Origin: Pseudomonadota bacterium
GTDB taxonomy: Bacteria; Pseudomonadota; Alphaproteobacteria; Rhizobiales; Rhizobiaceae
Assembly (NCBI GenBank): GCA_023451735.1
Contig: JAEXYH010000004.1
Location: forward strand, 38,041-102,040
DNA: 64,000 nt
Reading direction: 5' to 3'
How positions within the stretch are numbered: position 1 is the stretch's first letter; the number at the start of each line of letters is the position of its first letter. A program made the position numbers and the translations under genes. Below are positions 43,928 to 52,676 of the stretch, one piece after another. The notes under the pieces were generated by a model. It had not been told where the DNA came from and did no database searches. It saw only the letters and a list, made by a program, of their open reading frames with translations.

Positions 43928-45556
43928 ATGACGCGCTATCGGACACGACTTTCTCTCAGCCTTGGATTGCTGGCTGCTACCACTTTTGCAACGGCAAGCC
44001 TCGCGGCAGACCAGCCCGTCAAGGGTGGCACGCTCGTCTATCTTGAGCAGCAGGCCCATACCAATCTCTACCCACCGGCGGGCGGCTTTTACCCGAATGG
44101 CGGCATCCTCAACCAGATCACCGACAAGCTGACCTACCAGAACCCCAAGACACTGGAGATAGAGCCCTGGCTGGCGGAATCCTGGACGATCAACGACAAT
44201 GCCACCGAATATACGTTCAAGCTGCGTCCCGGCGTCACCTTCTCGGACGGGACACCCGTTGATGCCGCAGCCGTTGCAAAGAATTTCGACACGTTCGGCC
44301 TCGGCAACAAGGAATTGAAACAACCGGTTTCCGAGGTGGTCAACAATTACGAGCGCAGCGAGGTCATCGATCCGCAGACCGTGAAATTCTATTTCAAGAA
44401 GCCTTCGCCAGGCTTCCTGCAGGGCACGTCGGTGATCGGTTCCGGCCTCGTCTCGCTGTCGACGCTCGCGCTGCCCTTCGAGCAACTCGGCGATGCGACC
44501 AAGATCATCGGTTCCGGCCCCTTCGTGGTGGATGCGGAGACGATCGGCAAGTCGCTCGATCTGAAGGTTCGCGAGGACTATAACTGGGGACCGGCCAAGC
44601 TCGAGCATCAGGGCCGCGCCTATCTCGACGAAATCAACTACATCATCACCGCCGAAGACAGTGTGCGCATCGGCGCGCTTCTCGCCGGTCAGGCGGACTT
44701 CATTCGCCAGATCCAGGCCTATGACGAAGGTCAGGTGGAAGCCCAGAGCTTCACCATCTACGCGCCCAGCACGCGCGGAGTGAACAACTCCATCGTCTTC
44801 CGTCCGGACAATCCGCTCGTTTCCGACCTCAAGGTCCGCAAGGCGCTGTCGCTTGCGGTCAATCGCGACGAGATCCTGTCGACGATCTTCTCGAAGAACT
44901 ATCCGAAGGCCACCTCGATTATCGCATCGACCGCCATCGGCTATGTGCCGCAGGAAGACAAGCTCGGTTATGACCCGGAAAAGGCAGAAGCCCTGCTCGA
45001 CGAGGCCGGCTTCAAGCTCGGTGCCGATGGCATCCGCGCCAAGGATGGCCAGAAGCTCGTTCTGACTTCCTATGAATCGCTGCCGCAGCCGCAGAGCCGC
45101 GCGGTACTGCAGCTGATCGCGCAACAGTGGTCGAAGCTCGGTGTGAAGCTGAACGTGCTGGCCGGCGACGCCGGCAGCAAGGTGGTCGACGAGCTTGACC
45201 CGCTGAAGACCCCGGTTGCCGTCGCCATGGTCGGCCGCGCCGATCCCGACGTGATCAAGAGCCAGTATTACCCGACCAACCGCAACGTCCTGGTGCAGAA
45301 GGGCGGCGTCAGCGACAAGGTGAAATCCTTCTCCGACGACAAGCTGAATGCCATTCTCAACGAGATCGCCTCGCAGCCGGATCGCGAAAAGCGCTTGAAG
45401 GCGGTGGCAGATGCGCAGGCTTACGTTCTCGATCAGGCCTATGCCGTCCCGATCTTCGAAGAGCCGCAAGCCTTTGCCGGTGCGCCCTACGTCAAGGGCG
45501 TCGCCTTCGAGGCGGTCGGTCGTCCGTCATTCTACAGCACCTGGCTCGACAAATAG
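43928..45556 (+). CDS. ABC transporter substrate-binding protein, family 5 (KPN_01854-like)
   Basis: 542-residue periplasmic receptor of the peptide-type class. The signal peptide MTRYRTRLSLSLGLLAATTFATASLA is followed by ADQPVKGGTLVYLEQQAHTNLYPPAGGFYPNGGILNQI (in part). Typical core: YTFKLRPGVTFSDGTPVDAAAVAKNFD. I recognise the LYPPAGGFYPNGG style and the set of downstream genes as the family named after Klebsiella KPN_01854. The ATG at 43928 gives the cleanest signal peptide; another ATG at 43898 is in frame. It is first in a seven-gene operon. Confidence 0.88.
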   Translation: MTRYRTRLSLSLGLLAATTFATASLAADQPVKGGTLVYLEQQAHTNLYPPAGGFYPNGGILNQITDKLTYQNPKTLEIEPWLAESWTINDNATEYTFKLRPGVTFSDGTPVDAAAVAKNFDTFGLGNKELKQPVSEVVNNYERSEVIDPQTVKFYFKKPSPGFLQGTSVIGSGLVSLSTLALPFEQLGDATKIIGSGPFVVDAETIGKSLDLKVREDYNWGPAKLEHQGRAYLDEINYIITAEDSVRIGALLAGQADFIRQIQAYDEGQVEAQSFTIYAPSTRGVNNSIVFRPDNPLVSDLKVRKALSLAVNRDEILSTIFSKNYPKATSIIASTAIGYVPQEDKLGYDPEKAEALLDEAGFKLGADGIRAKDGQKLVLTSYESLPQPQSRAVLQLIAQQWSKLGVKLNVLAGDAGSKVVDELDPLKTPVAVAMVGRADPDVIKSQYYPTNRNVLVQKGGVSDKVKSFSDDKLNAILNEIASQPDREKRLKAVADAQAYVLDQAYAVPIFEEPQAFAGAPYVKGVAFEAVGRPSFYSTWLDK

Positions 45557-45592
45557 CAGCGTTCGACAATCAACAGGCCTCCCAAGCCGAAA

Positions 45593-45618
45593 GGATGGCA
45601 GTCCCCGGACTGCCATCC
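45593..45618 (+). other. Intercistronic hairpin after binding-protein gene
   Basis: A perfect 12-bp inverted repeat (GGATGGCAGTCC, 45593-45604 with 45607-45618) with a 2-nt spacer lies in the 83-base gap between the binding protein and the DppB-like permease. No T-run follows. It is the fourth such hairpin found behind a binding-protein gene in the window. Confidence 0.75.
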
Positions 45619-45639
45619 GCCCTTCCTTGGAGAAATGAA

Positions 45640-46584
45640 ATGACGCGATATGTCGTTGGACGGATCGGCCAGGCACTGCTCGTTCTCTGGGCCGCCTTCA
45701 CGCTGTCCTTCATCCTGCTACAGGCCATGCCCGGCGATGCGGTGCTGATCAAGTTCCTTAATCCCGAATTCGGCCTGAGCGCCGATCAGGTCGCAGAAAT
45801 CCGCGACGCCTATGCGGTGGATTCCAACATCGTCGTGCAATACGGAAACACGCTGGTCAATTTCCTGAGAGGCGATTTCGGTTATTCGCTGCAGGCCGGC
45901 GTGCCGGTCTCGGCGCAGCTTGCCACCAATCTGCCGCCGACACTGAAGCTTGCCGGCCTCGGTTTCCTTGCAGCCACCCTGCTTGCCGTCTTCATCGCCT
46001 TTCTCTCCTCGATGGCGCCTTTCGCGTGGCTCAGAAACGCCATCCAGTCGCTGCCGTCGCTGTTCATTTCGGTGCCGGTCTTCTGGTTGGCGATCATGTT
46101 GATCCAGATCTTTTCCTTCCGCTTCCGGCTGGTGTCGGTCATCAATCCCGGCCCGTGGGAAAGCCTCATCCTGCCGGTCGCAACGCTTGCCGTTCCGATC
46201 GCCGCACCACTGGCGCAAATCCTCATCCGCAATATCGACGAAATCCGCACCCGCCCCTTCGTTGCCGTCGCCCGCGCCAAGGGCGCCAGCGAAACGCGGC
46301 TGCTCTGGCGGCATGTGGCCCGCAACGCAATCCTCCCGACGCTGACGATCGCCGGCGTGCTGTTCGGTGAACTGATCGCCGGCGCAGTCGTCACCGAAAC
46401 CGTCTTCGGCCTCAACGGCATCGGCGGTCTCACTGAAAAGGCTGTCGGCAATCAGGATCTCTCGGTGCTTCAGGCGGTCGTCGTGATCTCCGCCGCCGCC
46501 TTCGTCACCATCAATCTGGCCGTCGATCTTGCCTATCCGCTGCTCGACCCGCGCCTCAGGAACGGACACGGAGCTGCAGCATGA
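45640..46584 (+). CDS. Peptide-type ABC transporter permease, DppB-like
   Basis: 314-residue inner-membrane permease with about six hydrophobic segments, beginning MTRYVVGRIGQALLVLWAAFTLSFILL. The EAA loop region is near RTRPFVAVARAKGASETRLLWRHVARNAILPT (in part), and the end LLDPRLRNG is diagnostic. The start at 45640 has GGAG eight bases before; an upstream ATG at 45595 lies inside the hairpin. The stop overlaps the next start by 4 bases. Confidence 0.92.
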   Translation: MTRYVVGRIGQALLVLWAAFTLSFILLQAMPGDAVLIKFLNPEFGLSADQVAEIRDAYAVDSNIVVQYGNTLVNFLRGDFGYSLQAGVPVSAQLATNLPPTLKLAGLGFLAATLLAVFIAFLSSMAPFAWLRNAIQSLPSLFISVPVFWLAIMLIQIFSFRFRLVSVINPGPWESLILPVATLAVPIAAPLAQILIRNIDEIRTRPFVAVARAKGASETRLLWRHVARNAILPTLTIAGVLFGELIAGAVVTETVFGLNGIGGLTEKAVGNQDLSVLQAVVVISAAAFVTINLAVDLAYPLLDPRLRNGHGAAA

Positions 46585-47480
46585 CCAGCCTCGACACTTT
46601 TGCTCACCTCACGACGACCACCGCCAGCCCCTCGGCCAAAACCTCGAACCGCTCCGGCAGTCGTGGCGATGTTCTGCGTGCATTGCGCAACTTCCCCTAC
46701 GGTCTTGCCCTTGCCTGGCTGGTGCTTGCCCTCGTGCTTCTCTGGGCGACCGTTCCATGGGTCTTCACCAGCTATGATCCGCTGCAGGGTGTACCGGGCG
46801 GACAGCTCAAGGCACCATCCGCGCTGCATCTTCTCGGTACGGACTCGCTCGGACGCGACCTTTTTGCCCGTATCGTCTACGGCGCCGTTCATTCGCTGTC
46901 GGGTGCGGTCGCCGCCGTCGGCGTCGGGCTTGTCGTCGGCAGCGGTATCGGCCTGATCGCCGGTTCGGTTCGCGGACGTGTCGACGAAATTCTGATGCGG
47001 CTGGTCGATGTGCTTCTATCCATCCCCACCCTGTTGCTTTCGCTCAGCATCATCATCCTGCTCGGCTTCGGTACGCTGAATGCGGCAATCGCAGTCGGTG
47101 CAACGGCAATCGCCGGTTTCGCCCGCCTAATGCGGTCGGAAGTCGTGCGGGTGCGCAATGCCGAATTCGTCGAGGCCGCCTTCGGCAGCGGCGGCACGTT
47201 CGGCAAAGTTCTGTGGCGGCATATCCTGCCCAATTCGCTGACCTCGGTCGTCGCCTATACCGCCGTCCAGTTCGGCTGGGCGATCCTGCAGATCTCGACC
47301 CTCGGCTTCCTCGGCTATGGCGCACCGCCACCAACGCCGGAATGGGGCCTGCTGATCGCCGAAGGCCGCAACTATCTCGCAACGGCCTGGTGGCTGACCG
47401 CCGCCCCGGGCCTGATCGTCGTTGCCGTCGTGCTGTCGGCCAACCGCATCAGTCAATCGATCGGAAGGAGCGCCCGATGA
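46581..47480 (+). CDS. Peptide-type ABC transporter permease, DppC-like
   Basis: 299-residue inner-membrane permease. After a ~30-residue cytoplasmic tail come six hydrophobic segments with LHLLGTDSLGRDLFARIVYGAVHSL, RNAEFVEAAFGSGGTFGKVLWRHILPNSL (in part) and LGFLGYGAPPPTPEWGLLI. It forms the channel with the DppB-like protein. Start and stop both overlap neighbours by 4 bases, so the transporter genes are translationally coupled. Confidence 0.92.
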   Translation: MTSLDTFAHLTTTTASPSAKTSNRSGSRGDVLRALRNFPYGLALAWLVLALVLLWATVPWVFTSYDPLQGVPGGQLKAPSALHLLGTDSLGRDLFARIVYGAVHSLSGAVAAVGVGLVVGSGIGLIAGSVRGRVDEILMRLVDVLLSIPTLLLSLSIIILLGFGTLNAAIAVGATAIAGFARLMRSEVVRVRNAEFVEAAFGSGGTFGKVLWRHILPNSLTSVVAYTAVQFGWAILQISTLGFLGYGAPPPTPEWGLLIAEGRNYLATAWWLTAAPGLIVVAVVLSANRISQSIGRSAR

Positions 47481-49129
47481 GCATTTCCGCAAATCCCGTT
47501 CTCGATGTTCGCGATCTGGACATCTCCTATAGCCACGGCGATGAGCGCTCGACGGTTGTCCACGGCGTGTCCTTCACCGTAGAGCCCGGCGAAGTCGTGG
47601 CGCTGGTCGGAGAAAGCGGGTCCGGCAAGACCTCCACCGCACAGGCGGTCATCGGCCTGCTCGCGGGGAACGGCCGCATCGAGAGTGGTTCAATCCACCT
47701 CAACGGCGAGGAGATCAGCCGCTGGAGTGCCCGGCGCCTGCGCTCGATCCGCGGCGCCGTCGTCAGCCTCGTGCCGCAGGACCCCGGCAGTTCGCTCAAC
47801 CCGGTTCTGACCATCGGCGCACAGGTGCGCGAGATCCTTGAAATTCACGGGCGACTCGATCGTCGCAACGCCGATCGCAAGGTCATCGAGCTTCTGACCA
47901 ATGTCGGCCTCTCGGAGCCGGAGCTGCGGGCACGCCAATATCCGCACGAACTTTCCGGCGGCATGAAGCAGCGCGTGCTGATCGCCATTGCCATCGCCCT
48001 GCGCCCGGCGCTGATCATCGCCGACGAGCCGACATCCGCGCTCGATGTAACTGTACAGCGCCGTATCCTCGACCTGATCGACGACCTGCGCCGTGAGTAC
48101 GGCACCTCCGTCCTGCTCGTCACCCACGATCTCGGCGTTGCCGCGGATCGTTCGGATCGGATCATCGTGCTGCAGGGCGGGCGTATTCAGGAGCAGGGGA
48201 AAACTGCGGATGTGCTGGCCTTGCCGCAAAGCGCCTACACTCGCAAGCTCCTGTCCGACGCACCATCGCTCGCCGTCGCCAAACCGCGGCCGCCAGTAGA
48301 GCCGGGCCGTCCCGCCGCTTTGACCATCACCAATCTGGTTCAGGATTTTTCCCTGCCGACCGGCCGGAACTTTCGCGCCGTCGACAATATTTCCTTCCAC
48401 GTCGCACGCGGCACCACCCATGCGGTGGTCGGCGAAAGCGGCTCGGGCAAGACCACCACGATCCGTTCGATCGCCGGTTTCCAGAAACCCACATCCGGCG
48501 AGATCCGTATCGGCGATCTTGATGTTGCAAGTCTTCGTGCTGAGGACCTGAGACAGTTCCGGCGCAAGGTGCAGCTCGTCTACCAGAACCCATGGGCCTC
48601 GCTCGATCCGCGCCAGACGGTGCAGGCGATCGTCGAGGAACCTCTGCTCAACTTCGATCCACTGCCGCGCACGGAGCGTGAAGCCCGCGTGCGCGCCATT
48701 ATCGAGCGCGTCGGCTTGCCCGCCACGGTCCTTTCCCGCCTGCCGCATGCGCTTTCCGGTGGCCAGCGCCAGCGTGTGGCGATCGCCCGCGCACTGGTGC
48801 TGGAGCCTGAAGTCGTGGTGCTTGACGAAGCCGTTTCCGCGCTCGACGTGACGGTACAGGCGCAGATCCTCGAACTGCTGGCTGAACTGCAGCGGGATCT
48901 CGGCCTAACCTATGTCTTCGTCTCCCATGACCTCGCGGTCGTGCGACAGATCGCGGACACGGTTTCCGTCCTGCACAATGGCAGGCAGGTCGATTACGGC
49001 ACGGTCGACGAGGTCTTCTCTTCCGCCTCGACCGCCTATACGCGCGAACTCATCGAGGCCATTCCGGGACAGAAATTTCCGCATGCCGAAATAGCACGGC
49101 AGCCCATAGAAGCAGGACCTTTGTCATGA
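47477..49129 (+). CDS. Fused DppD-DppF type ABC ATPase
   Basis: 550-residue double ATPase. First half: Walker A GESGSGKTSTA, VPQDPGSSLNPV, signature LSGGMKQR, Walker B LIIADEPTSALD. Second half: GESGSGKTTTI, YQNPWASLDPR, LSGGQRQR, VVVLDEAVSALD, where the usual DEP is DEA. The ATG at 47477 is preceded by GGAAGGAGCG. The stop overlaps the following monooxygenase gene by 4 bases, linking uptake directly to oxidation of the cargo. Confidence 0.93.
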   Translation: MSISANPVLDVRDLDISYSHGDERSTVVHGVSFTVEPGEVVALVGESGSGKTSTAQAVIGLLAGNGRIESGSIHLNGEEISRWSARRLRSIRGAVVSLVPQDPGSSLNPVLTIGAQVREILEIHGRLDRRNADRKVIELLTNVGLSEPELRARQYPHELSGGMKQRVLIAIAIALRPALIIADEPTSALDVTVQRRILDLIDDLRREYGTSVLLVTHDLGVAADRSDRIIVLQGGRIQEQGKTADVLALPQSAYTRKLLSDAPSLAVAKPRPPVEPGRPAALTITNLVQDFSLPTGRNFRAVDNISFHVARGTTHAVVGESGSGKTTTIRSIAGFQKPTSGEIRIGDLDVASLRAEDLRQFRRKVQLVYQNPWASLDPRQTVQAIVEEPLLNFDPLPRTEREARVRAIIERVGLPATVLSRLPHALSGGQRQRVAIARALVLEPEVVVLDEAVSALDVTVQAQILELLAELQRDLGLTYVFVSHDLAVVRQIADTVSVLHNGRQVDYGTVDEVFSSASTAYTRELIEAIPGQKFPHAEIARQPIEAGPLS

Positions 49130-50163
49130 CCAACAAGATTGCTCCCAAACGCCTCGGCTTTTTCACGCGTCTCCTGGACGACGTTCCCGCCGGCGAACGT
49201 TATCGTCTGGCGGCGGAACAGATCATCCATGCCGAGGAAAACGGTTTCGACAGCGCCTGGATCGCGCAGCACCATTTTCATGCGGAGGAAGGCGGGCTTC
49301 CCTCGCCCACGGTCTTTCTCTCGCATGTCGCCGCCCGCACATCGACCATCCGTCTCGGCACCGGCGTCATCACGCTGCCGATGGAGAATGCGCTACGCGT
49401 GGCTGAAGACACGGCCGTGCTCGATCTTCTTTCCGGCGGGCGGCTGGAAGTCGGTTTCGGCACCGGCGGCACGAAAGAATCCTTCGAGGCTTTCGGTATA
49501 GAGTCCGATCGGCGCGGCGAGGTCTATGCCGAAAACCTGACTGTGGTTCGCGACGCCTGGGCCGGAAAGGTTTTGCACGGCGGCAACCGCCTTTATCCTG
49601 ATGCGCCGCATCTGCTCGACCGGGTGTGGCTTGCCACCTTCTCCGCCAACGGTGCCCGTCTTGCGGGCCTCAGCGGCGACGGCCTGATGCTGTCGAGAAC
49701 CCAGCCCCGCACGGCTGAAAATCCCGATGCGACGCTGGACGAGATCCAGAACCCGATCATCGACGCCTATCTGGCCGGCCTGCCGGAGGGACGCGCGCCG
49801 CGTATTCTCGGTTCGCGCAGCCTGTTTGTCGCAGACGATCGCAAGCGGGCGCTCGCCTTCGCCGAAACCGGCCTTCGCCGTGTTGCCAACCGTTTTGCCG
49901 CTGCCGGTCACCGGATCCAGGGAGACAAGCTCGAAGACCTGATCACGGCGCTGGACAGCCATGTCGGTACACCGGACGATGTGATTGCATCGCTGAAGAA
50001 GGACAGCGCGCTCGCACGTGCGACCGACATCGTCTTCCAGGTCCATTCCATCGACCCGCCCCATGCCGAAATACTGCGCTCGATCGAACTGATCGCTGCG
50101 GAAGTCGCTCCCGCCCTCGGCTGGGCACGCGCTTCAGCGCCGCAGCTCGTCGCCGCCCAGTAA
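49126..50163 (+). CDS. FMN-dependent luciferase-like monooxygenase (KPN_01858-like)
   Basis: 345-residue TIM-barrel flavin enzyme of the bacterial luciferase-like (LLM) class. Visible are FDSAWIAQHHFHAEEGGLPSPTVFLSHVAARTSTIRLGTGVITLP (in part) and LEVGFGTGG, typical of the FMN/F420 fold. It would use reduced flavin, supplied by a separate reductase, and O2 to oxidise an imported substrate. Its tight coupling to a peptide-type ABC transporter and two AhpD/CMD proteins matches a conserved but uncharacterised cluster I associate with KPN_01854-KPN_01858 and Avi_7169-7170. Substrate unknown. Confidence 0.88.
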   Translation: MTNKIAPKRLGFFTRLLDDVPAGERYRLAAEQIIHAEENGFDSAWIAQHHFHAEEGGLPSPTVFLSHVAARTSTIRLGTGVITLPMENALRVAEDTAVLDLLSGGRLEVGFGTGGTKESFEAFGIESDRRGEVYAENLTVVRDAWAGKVLHGGNRLYPDAPHLLDRVWLATFSANGARLAGLSGDGLMLSRTQPRTAENPDATLDEIQNPIIDAYLAGLPEGRAPRILGSRSLFVADDRKRALAFAETGLRRVANRFAAAGHRIQGDKLEDLITALDSHVGTPDDVIASLKKDSALARATDIVFQVHSIDPPHAEILRSIELIAAEVAPALGWARASAPQLVAAQ

Positions 50164-50204
50164 TTTGTAGCTCAAGCAATTGCCGATAATCGAAAGAGAC
50201 ATTC

Positions 50205-50801
50205 ATGACCGATACAATCGACGTTATCGACCATCTGGTGGGGATCACGCCTGGCTCGTCCTCTGATGTGCTGCGCAGCCGGCGACCGATCACGAAGGAG
50301 CACGCACAGAAAAGCTGGACGGCTCTTTTCGAACCCGTCGATGCAAGCCAGGTGTCGCTCGTTGAACGTTTTGCCATCGCGGCCTTCATCGCCGCATTGC
50401 ATGGAGACCGGAGCACCGCAGAATTTTACGGCAGCAAGCTGGCTGGCCTCGAAAACGGAGCGGTCATTCTGGCAACGACAAAAGCGTTGGCCGAGCTTCA
50501 AGCGGCCAAAGGCCCCTATGGCCATTATCCCGCCGGCCCGTTGAGCGACGAAAATACCGACGGCCCTGTCCTCGATATTGGTGCCGCGGACCGCGCAATC
50601 TTCGGGGACCGGCTCGCCGTAGCGTTGGAACACGCCCATCTCCTGACCTATCACCCCCGCGACGCCAGCCCTGCTGAGCTGCAGAAGCTGCTTTCGGCCG
50701 GATGGAGCACGACGGGCGTCGTCACTCTCTCCCAGCTCGCTTCCTTCCTTGCGTTCCAGATCCGCGTCGTCGCCGGCCTTCGGGTCCTGGCCGCGGCCTA
50801 A
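50205..50801 (+). CDS. CMD (carboxymuconolactone decarboxylase-like) domain protein, Avi_7170-like
   Basis: 198-residue helical protein of the AhpD/CMD superfamily by its layout (VERFAIAAFIAALHGD, then LEHAHLLTYHPRDASPAELQKLL, then TLSQLASFLAFQIRVVAGLRVL). It lacks the CxxC pair that marks active AhpD enzymes. It starts 41 bases after the monooxygenase stop, and the companion CxxC protein starts 14 bases after its own stop. The two may form a heteromer. Recognition as the Avi_7170 type rests on gene context and memory of that family. Confidence 0.75.
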   Translation: MTDTIDVIDHLVGITPGSSSDVLRSRRPITKEHAQKSWTALFEPVDASQVSLVERFAIAAFIAALHGDRSTAEFYGSKLAGLENGAVILATTKALAELQAAKGPYGHYPAGPLSDENTDGPVLDIGAADRAIFGDRLAVALEHAHLLTYHPRDASPAELQKLLSAGWSTTGVVTLSQLASFLAFQIRVVAGLRVLAAA

Positions 50802-50815
50802 CGGAGAATATCCTC

Positions 50816-51418
50816 ATGACTGATACCGTTATCGAACCCGCCGTCGAAAACCCGCCTGTTGTTTTTACCCAGGACAAGATCGGCTGGACCGCATGGCTGC
50901 AGCCCCTGGCGGAAGTCGAGCTCACCGACCGGCACTATGAAGCCTTGGTGGACAAGGCCCGAGCAAAGTCTCCCTATTTCGCGCTTCTGGTCCGCGATCC
51001 TGATATTCTGGAGGCCCGCACCAAGACGGACAACGATATCTTCTACAACACCAAGGACGGCCTGCCGCGTGCGGAGCGGGAACTGGCCGCCACCGCTGCG
51101 TCGAGGCTCAACGGCTGTATCCTCTGCGCCTCGGTGCATTCTCGCTTCGCCTCGCAATATTCCAAGCGCGAAGCCGATGTGCAGAAGCTTCTGGACGAAG
51201 GCGTCACCGCGGATCTTGGCGAACGCTGGAATGCGATCGTCTCGGCCTCCGTCGCCCTTAGCGCCACGCCACCTGCCTTCGGCGCGGAACATGCGAAACG
51301 TCTCCGGGATGCTGGCCTGTCAAACGAGGAGATTTCCGACGTCGTTCATGGCGCCGCCTTCTTCAACTGGGCCAACCGGCTGATGCTCTCCATCGGCGAG
51401 CCCACGCCCGCAAGTTGA
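50816..51418 (+). CDS. Alkylhydroperoxidase-domain protein with CxxC, Avi_7169-like
   Basis: 200-residue AhpD-like protein. The catalytic-type motif LNGCILCASVHSRFASQ contains C-x2-C and a downstream His, as in peroxidatic AhpD. The earlier segment YFALLVRDPDILEARTKTDNDIFYN is typical of the family. It may detoxify peroxide formed by the preceding monooxygenase or perform a decarboxylation step. The start at 50816 follows ACGGAGAATAT. It is last in the seven-gene operon that begins at 43928. Confidence 0.85.
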   Translation: MTDTVIEPAVENPPVVFTQDKIGWTAWLQPLAEVELTDRHYEALVDKARAKSPYFALLVRDPDILEARTKTDNDIFYNTKDGLPRAERELAATAASRLNGCILCASVHSRFASQYSKREADVQKLLDEGVTADLGERWNAIVSASVALSATPPAFGAEHAKRLRDAGLSNEEISDVVHGAAFFNWANRLMLSIGEPTPAS

Positions 51419-51524
51419 TTGCACCGAACCAGCTCGCGCTACGGGAGATACTCATGGTGGATCAGCGACGTCGGCATGTTAGACCATTCTTGCCATGCCG
51501 ACGCGTTGACGTCATATACGGGCC

Positions 51525-52133
51525 ATGACGTCTGATTCCAAAATTTTCGTAAGCCTGAAGTCCACCAAGAAACGGGTAGCCAAACCGGCCGAACCTGTTG
51601 GCCCAAAGTGTCAATGGGACGGTTGTGACAAGGTTGCTCCGCATCGCGCGCCTGTCGGCGGCGCGGCGGACGGACTGTATCTTTCCTTCTGTCTTGAGCA
51701 TGTGAAGGAATACAACAAGGGTTATAACTACTCGACGGCCCTCTCGAGCCCGGAAGTCGCCCGCTATCAGAAGGAAGCGGCGACCGGAAAACGCGTGACT
51801 TCGGGCACGGCCTTCACCGAGGCAAAGGAAGCCCCGCTTCCATCCACGTCGCGGTCCGGCTCCGCGAAGTCGATCAATGCCCGCAAGTCCGCGGCTCAGC
51901 GACTGCTTGAAAAAAGAGCCTTGCAGTCGAGAAAGCTCAAGGTTCTCGAAGCCAAGGCGTTCGAGACGCTCGGGCTTTCGCCGGATGCGACGCCGGATGA
52001 AATCAGGAGCCGGTATAAAGAGCGGCTCAAGATGCATCATCCGGATGCAAACCAGGGCAATCGTAACTCCGAGGACCTGCTCCGGGCCTCCATCGAGGCC
52101 CATAAAATCCTGAAGCTGAACGGATTTTGCTAG
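51525..52133 (+). CDS. J-domain protein with N-terminal zinc-finger-like cysteines
   Basis: 202-residue cytoplasmic protein. The N-terminal half has KCQWDGCDKVAPHRAP with further Cys/His at SFCLEHVKEYNKGYNY, likely binding zinc. A basic linker (about residues 90-145) leads to a C-terminal J-domain (AFETLGLSPDATPDEIRSRYKERLKMHHPDANQG), with the HPD motif that stimulates DnaK ATPase. This order is found in a rhizobial family sometimes called DjlA/DnaJ-like. It is encoded alone, between the ABC/monooxygenase operon and the cold shock gene. Confidence 0.88.
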   Translation: MTSDSKIFVSLKSTKKRVAKPAEPVGPKCQWDGCDKVAPHRAPVGGAADGLYLSFCLEHVKEYNKGYNYSTALSSPEVARYQKEAATGKRVTSGTAFTEAKEAPLPSTSRSGSAKSINARKSAAQRLLEKRALQSRKLKVLEAKAFETLGLSPDATPDEIRSRYKERLKMHHPDANQGNRNSEDLLRASIEAHKILKLNGFC

Positions 52134-52280
52134 AGGTTGCTTGGATAAGGTTTACCTGAGCCCCAAATTCGGGATATGTAACGATCAAGCGTCTTGCGGC
52201 GTGGTATCTGTATGACGGAGCACTTCTGCATCGTCATATGAATTTGTGGGGCAAATGCCTCAATTGAACAGGGAACTCTG

Positions 52281-52484
52281 ATGGCGACCGGCACTGTAAA
52301 ATTCTTCAACCAAGACAAGGGCTTCGGCTTTATCACGCCTGAAAATGGCGGCGCGGACGTGTTCGTGCACATTTCGGCGGTCGCCTACGGTGCCGCTCTG
52401 CGTGACGGCCAGAAGGTCAGCTACGAACTGGGCCAGGATCGCAAGACCGGCAAGTCTAAGGCTGAAAACGTCAACCCGCTGTAA
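52281..52484 (+). CDS. cspA: Cold shock protein, CspA family
   Basis: 67-residue single-domain RNA/DNA-binding protein. The RNP motifs KGFGFI and VFVHI are intact and the length is normal. It acts as an RNA chaperone. The preceding 147 bases have no gene and probably hold a 5' leader, as in many csp genes. A strong intrinsic terminator follows, so it is transcribed alone. Confidence 0.95.
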   Translation: MATGTVKFFNQDKGFGFITPENGGADVFVHISAVAYGAALRDGQKVSYELGQDRKTGKSKAENVNPL

Positions 52485-52510
52485 GCGGATCACTGACAGC
52501 TGATATTCGA

Positions 52511-52547
52511 TGGAGCCGCGTTGCAACCAACGCGGCTCCATTTTTTT
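52511..52547 (+). terminator. Intrinsic terminator of cold shock gene
   Basis: A perfect 12-bp stem (TGGAGCCGCGTT, 52511-52522 with 52529-52540), a 6-nt loop and seven T residues (52541-52547) follow the csp stop by 26 bases. This is the clearest terminator in the window. Confidence 0.95.
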
Positions 52548-52676
52548 GGCGCAAAGATGCTCGCTGCTGGATGGAAGCAGCAACACTGCGGACCGATCCC
52601 GCCGAAAACAGATTCCGATTGTCGGAACGATGCGCTAATGGTGCCCCGAATTACAAGATTTGAAGGGCAGGCGGAC

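Noticed and set aside
43778..45469. 563-residue minus-strand frame across the family 5 binding protein
   Set aside because: The plus-strand gene has a signal peptide and family motifs and sits in a coupled operon; the antisense frame has none of these.
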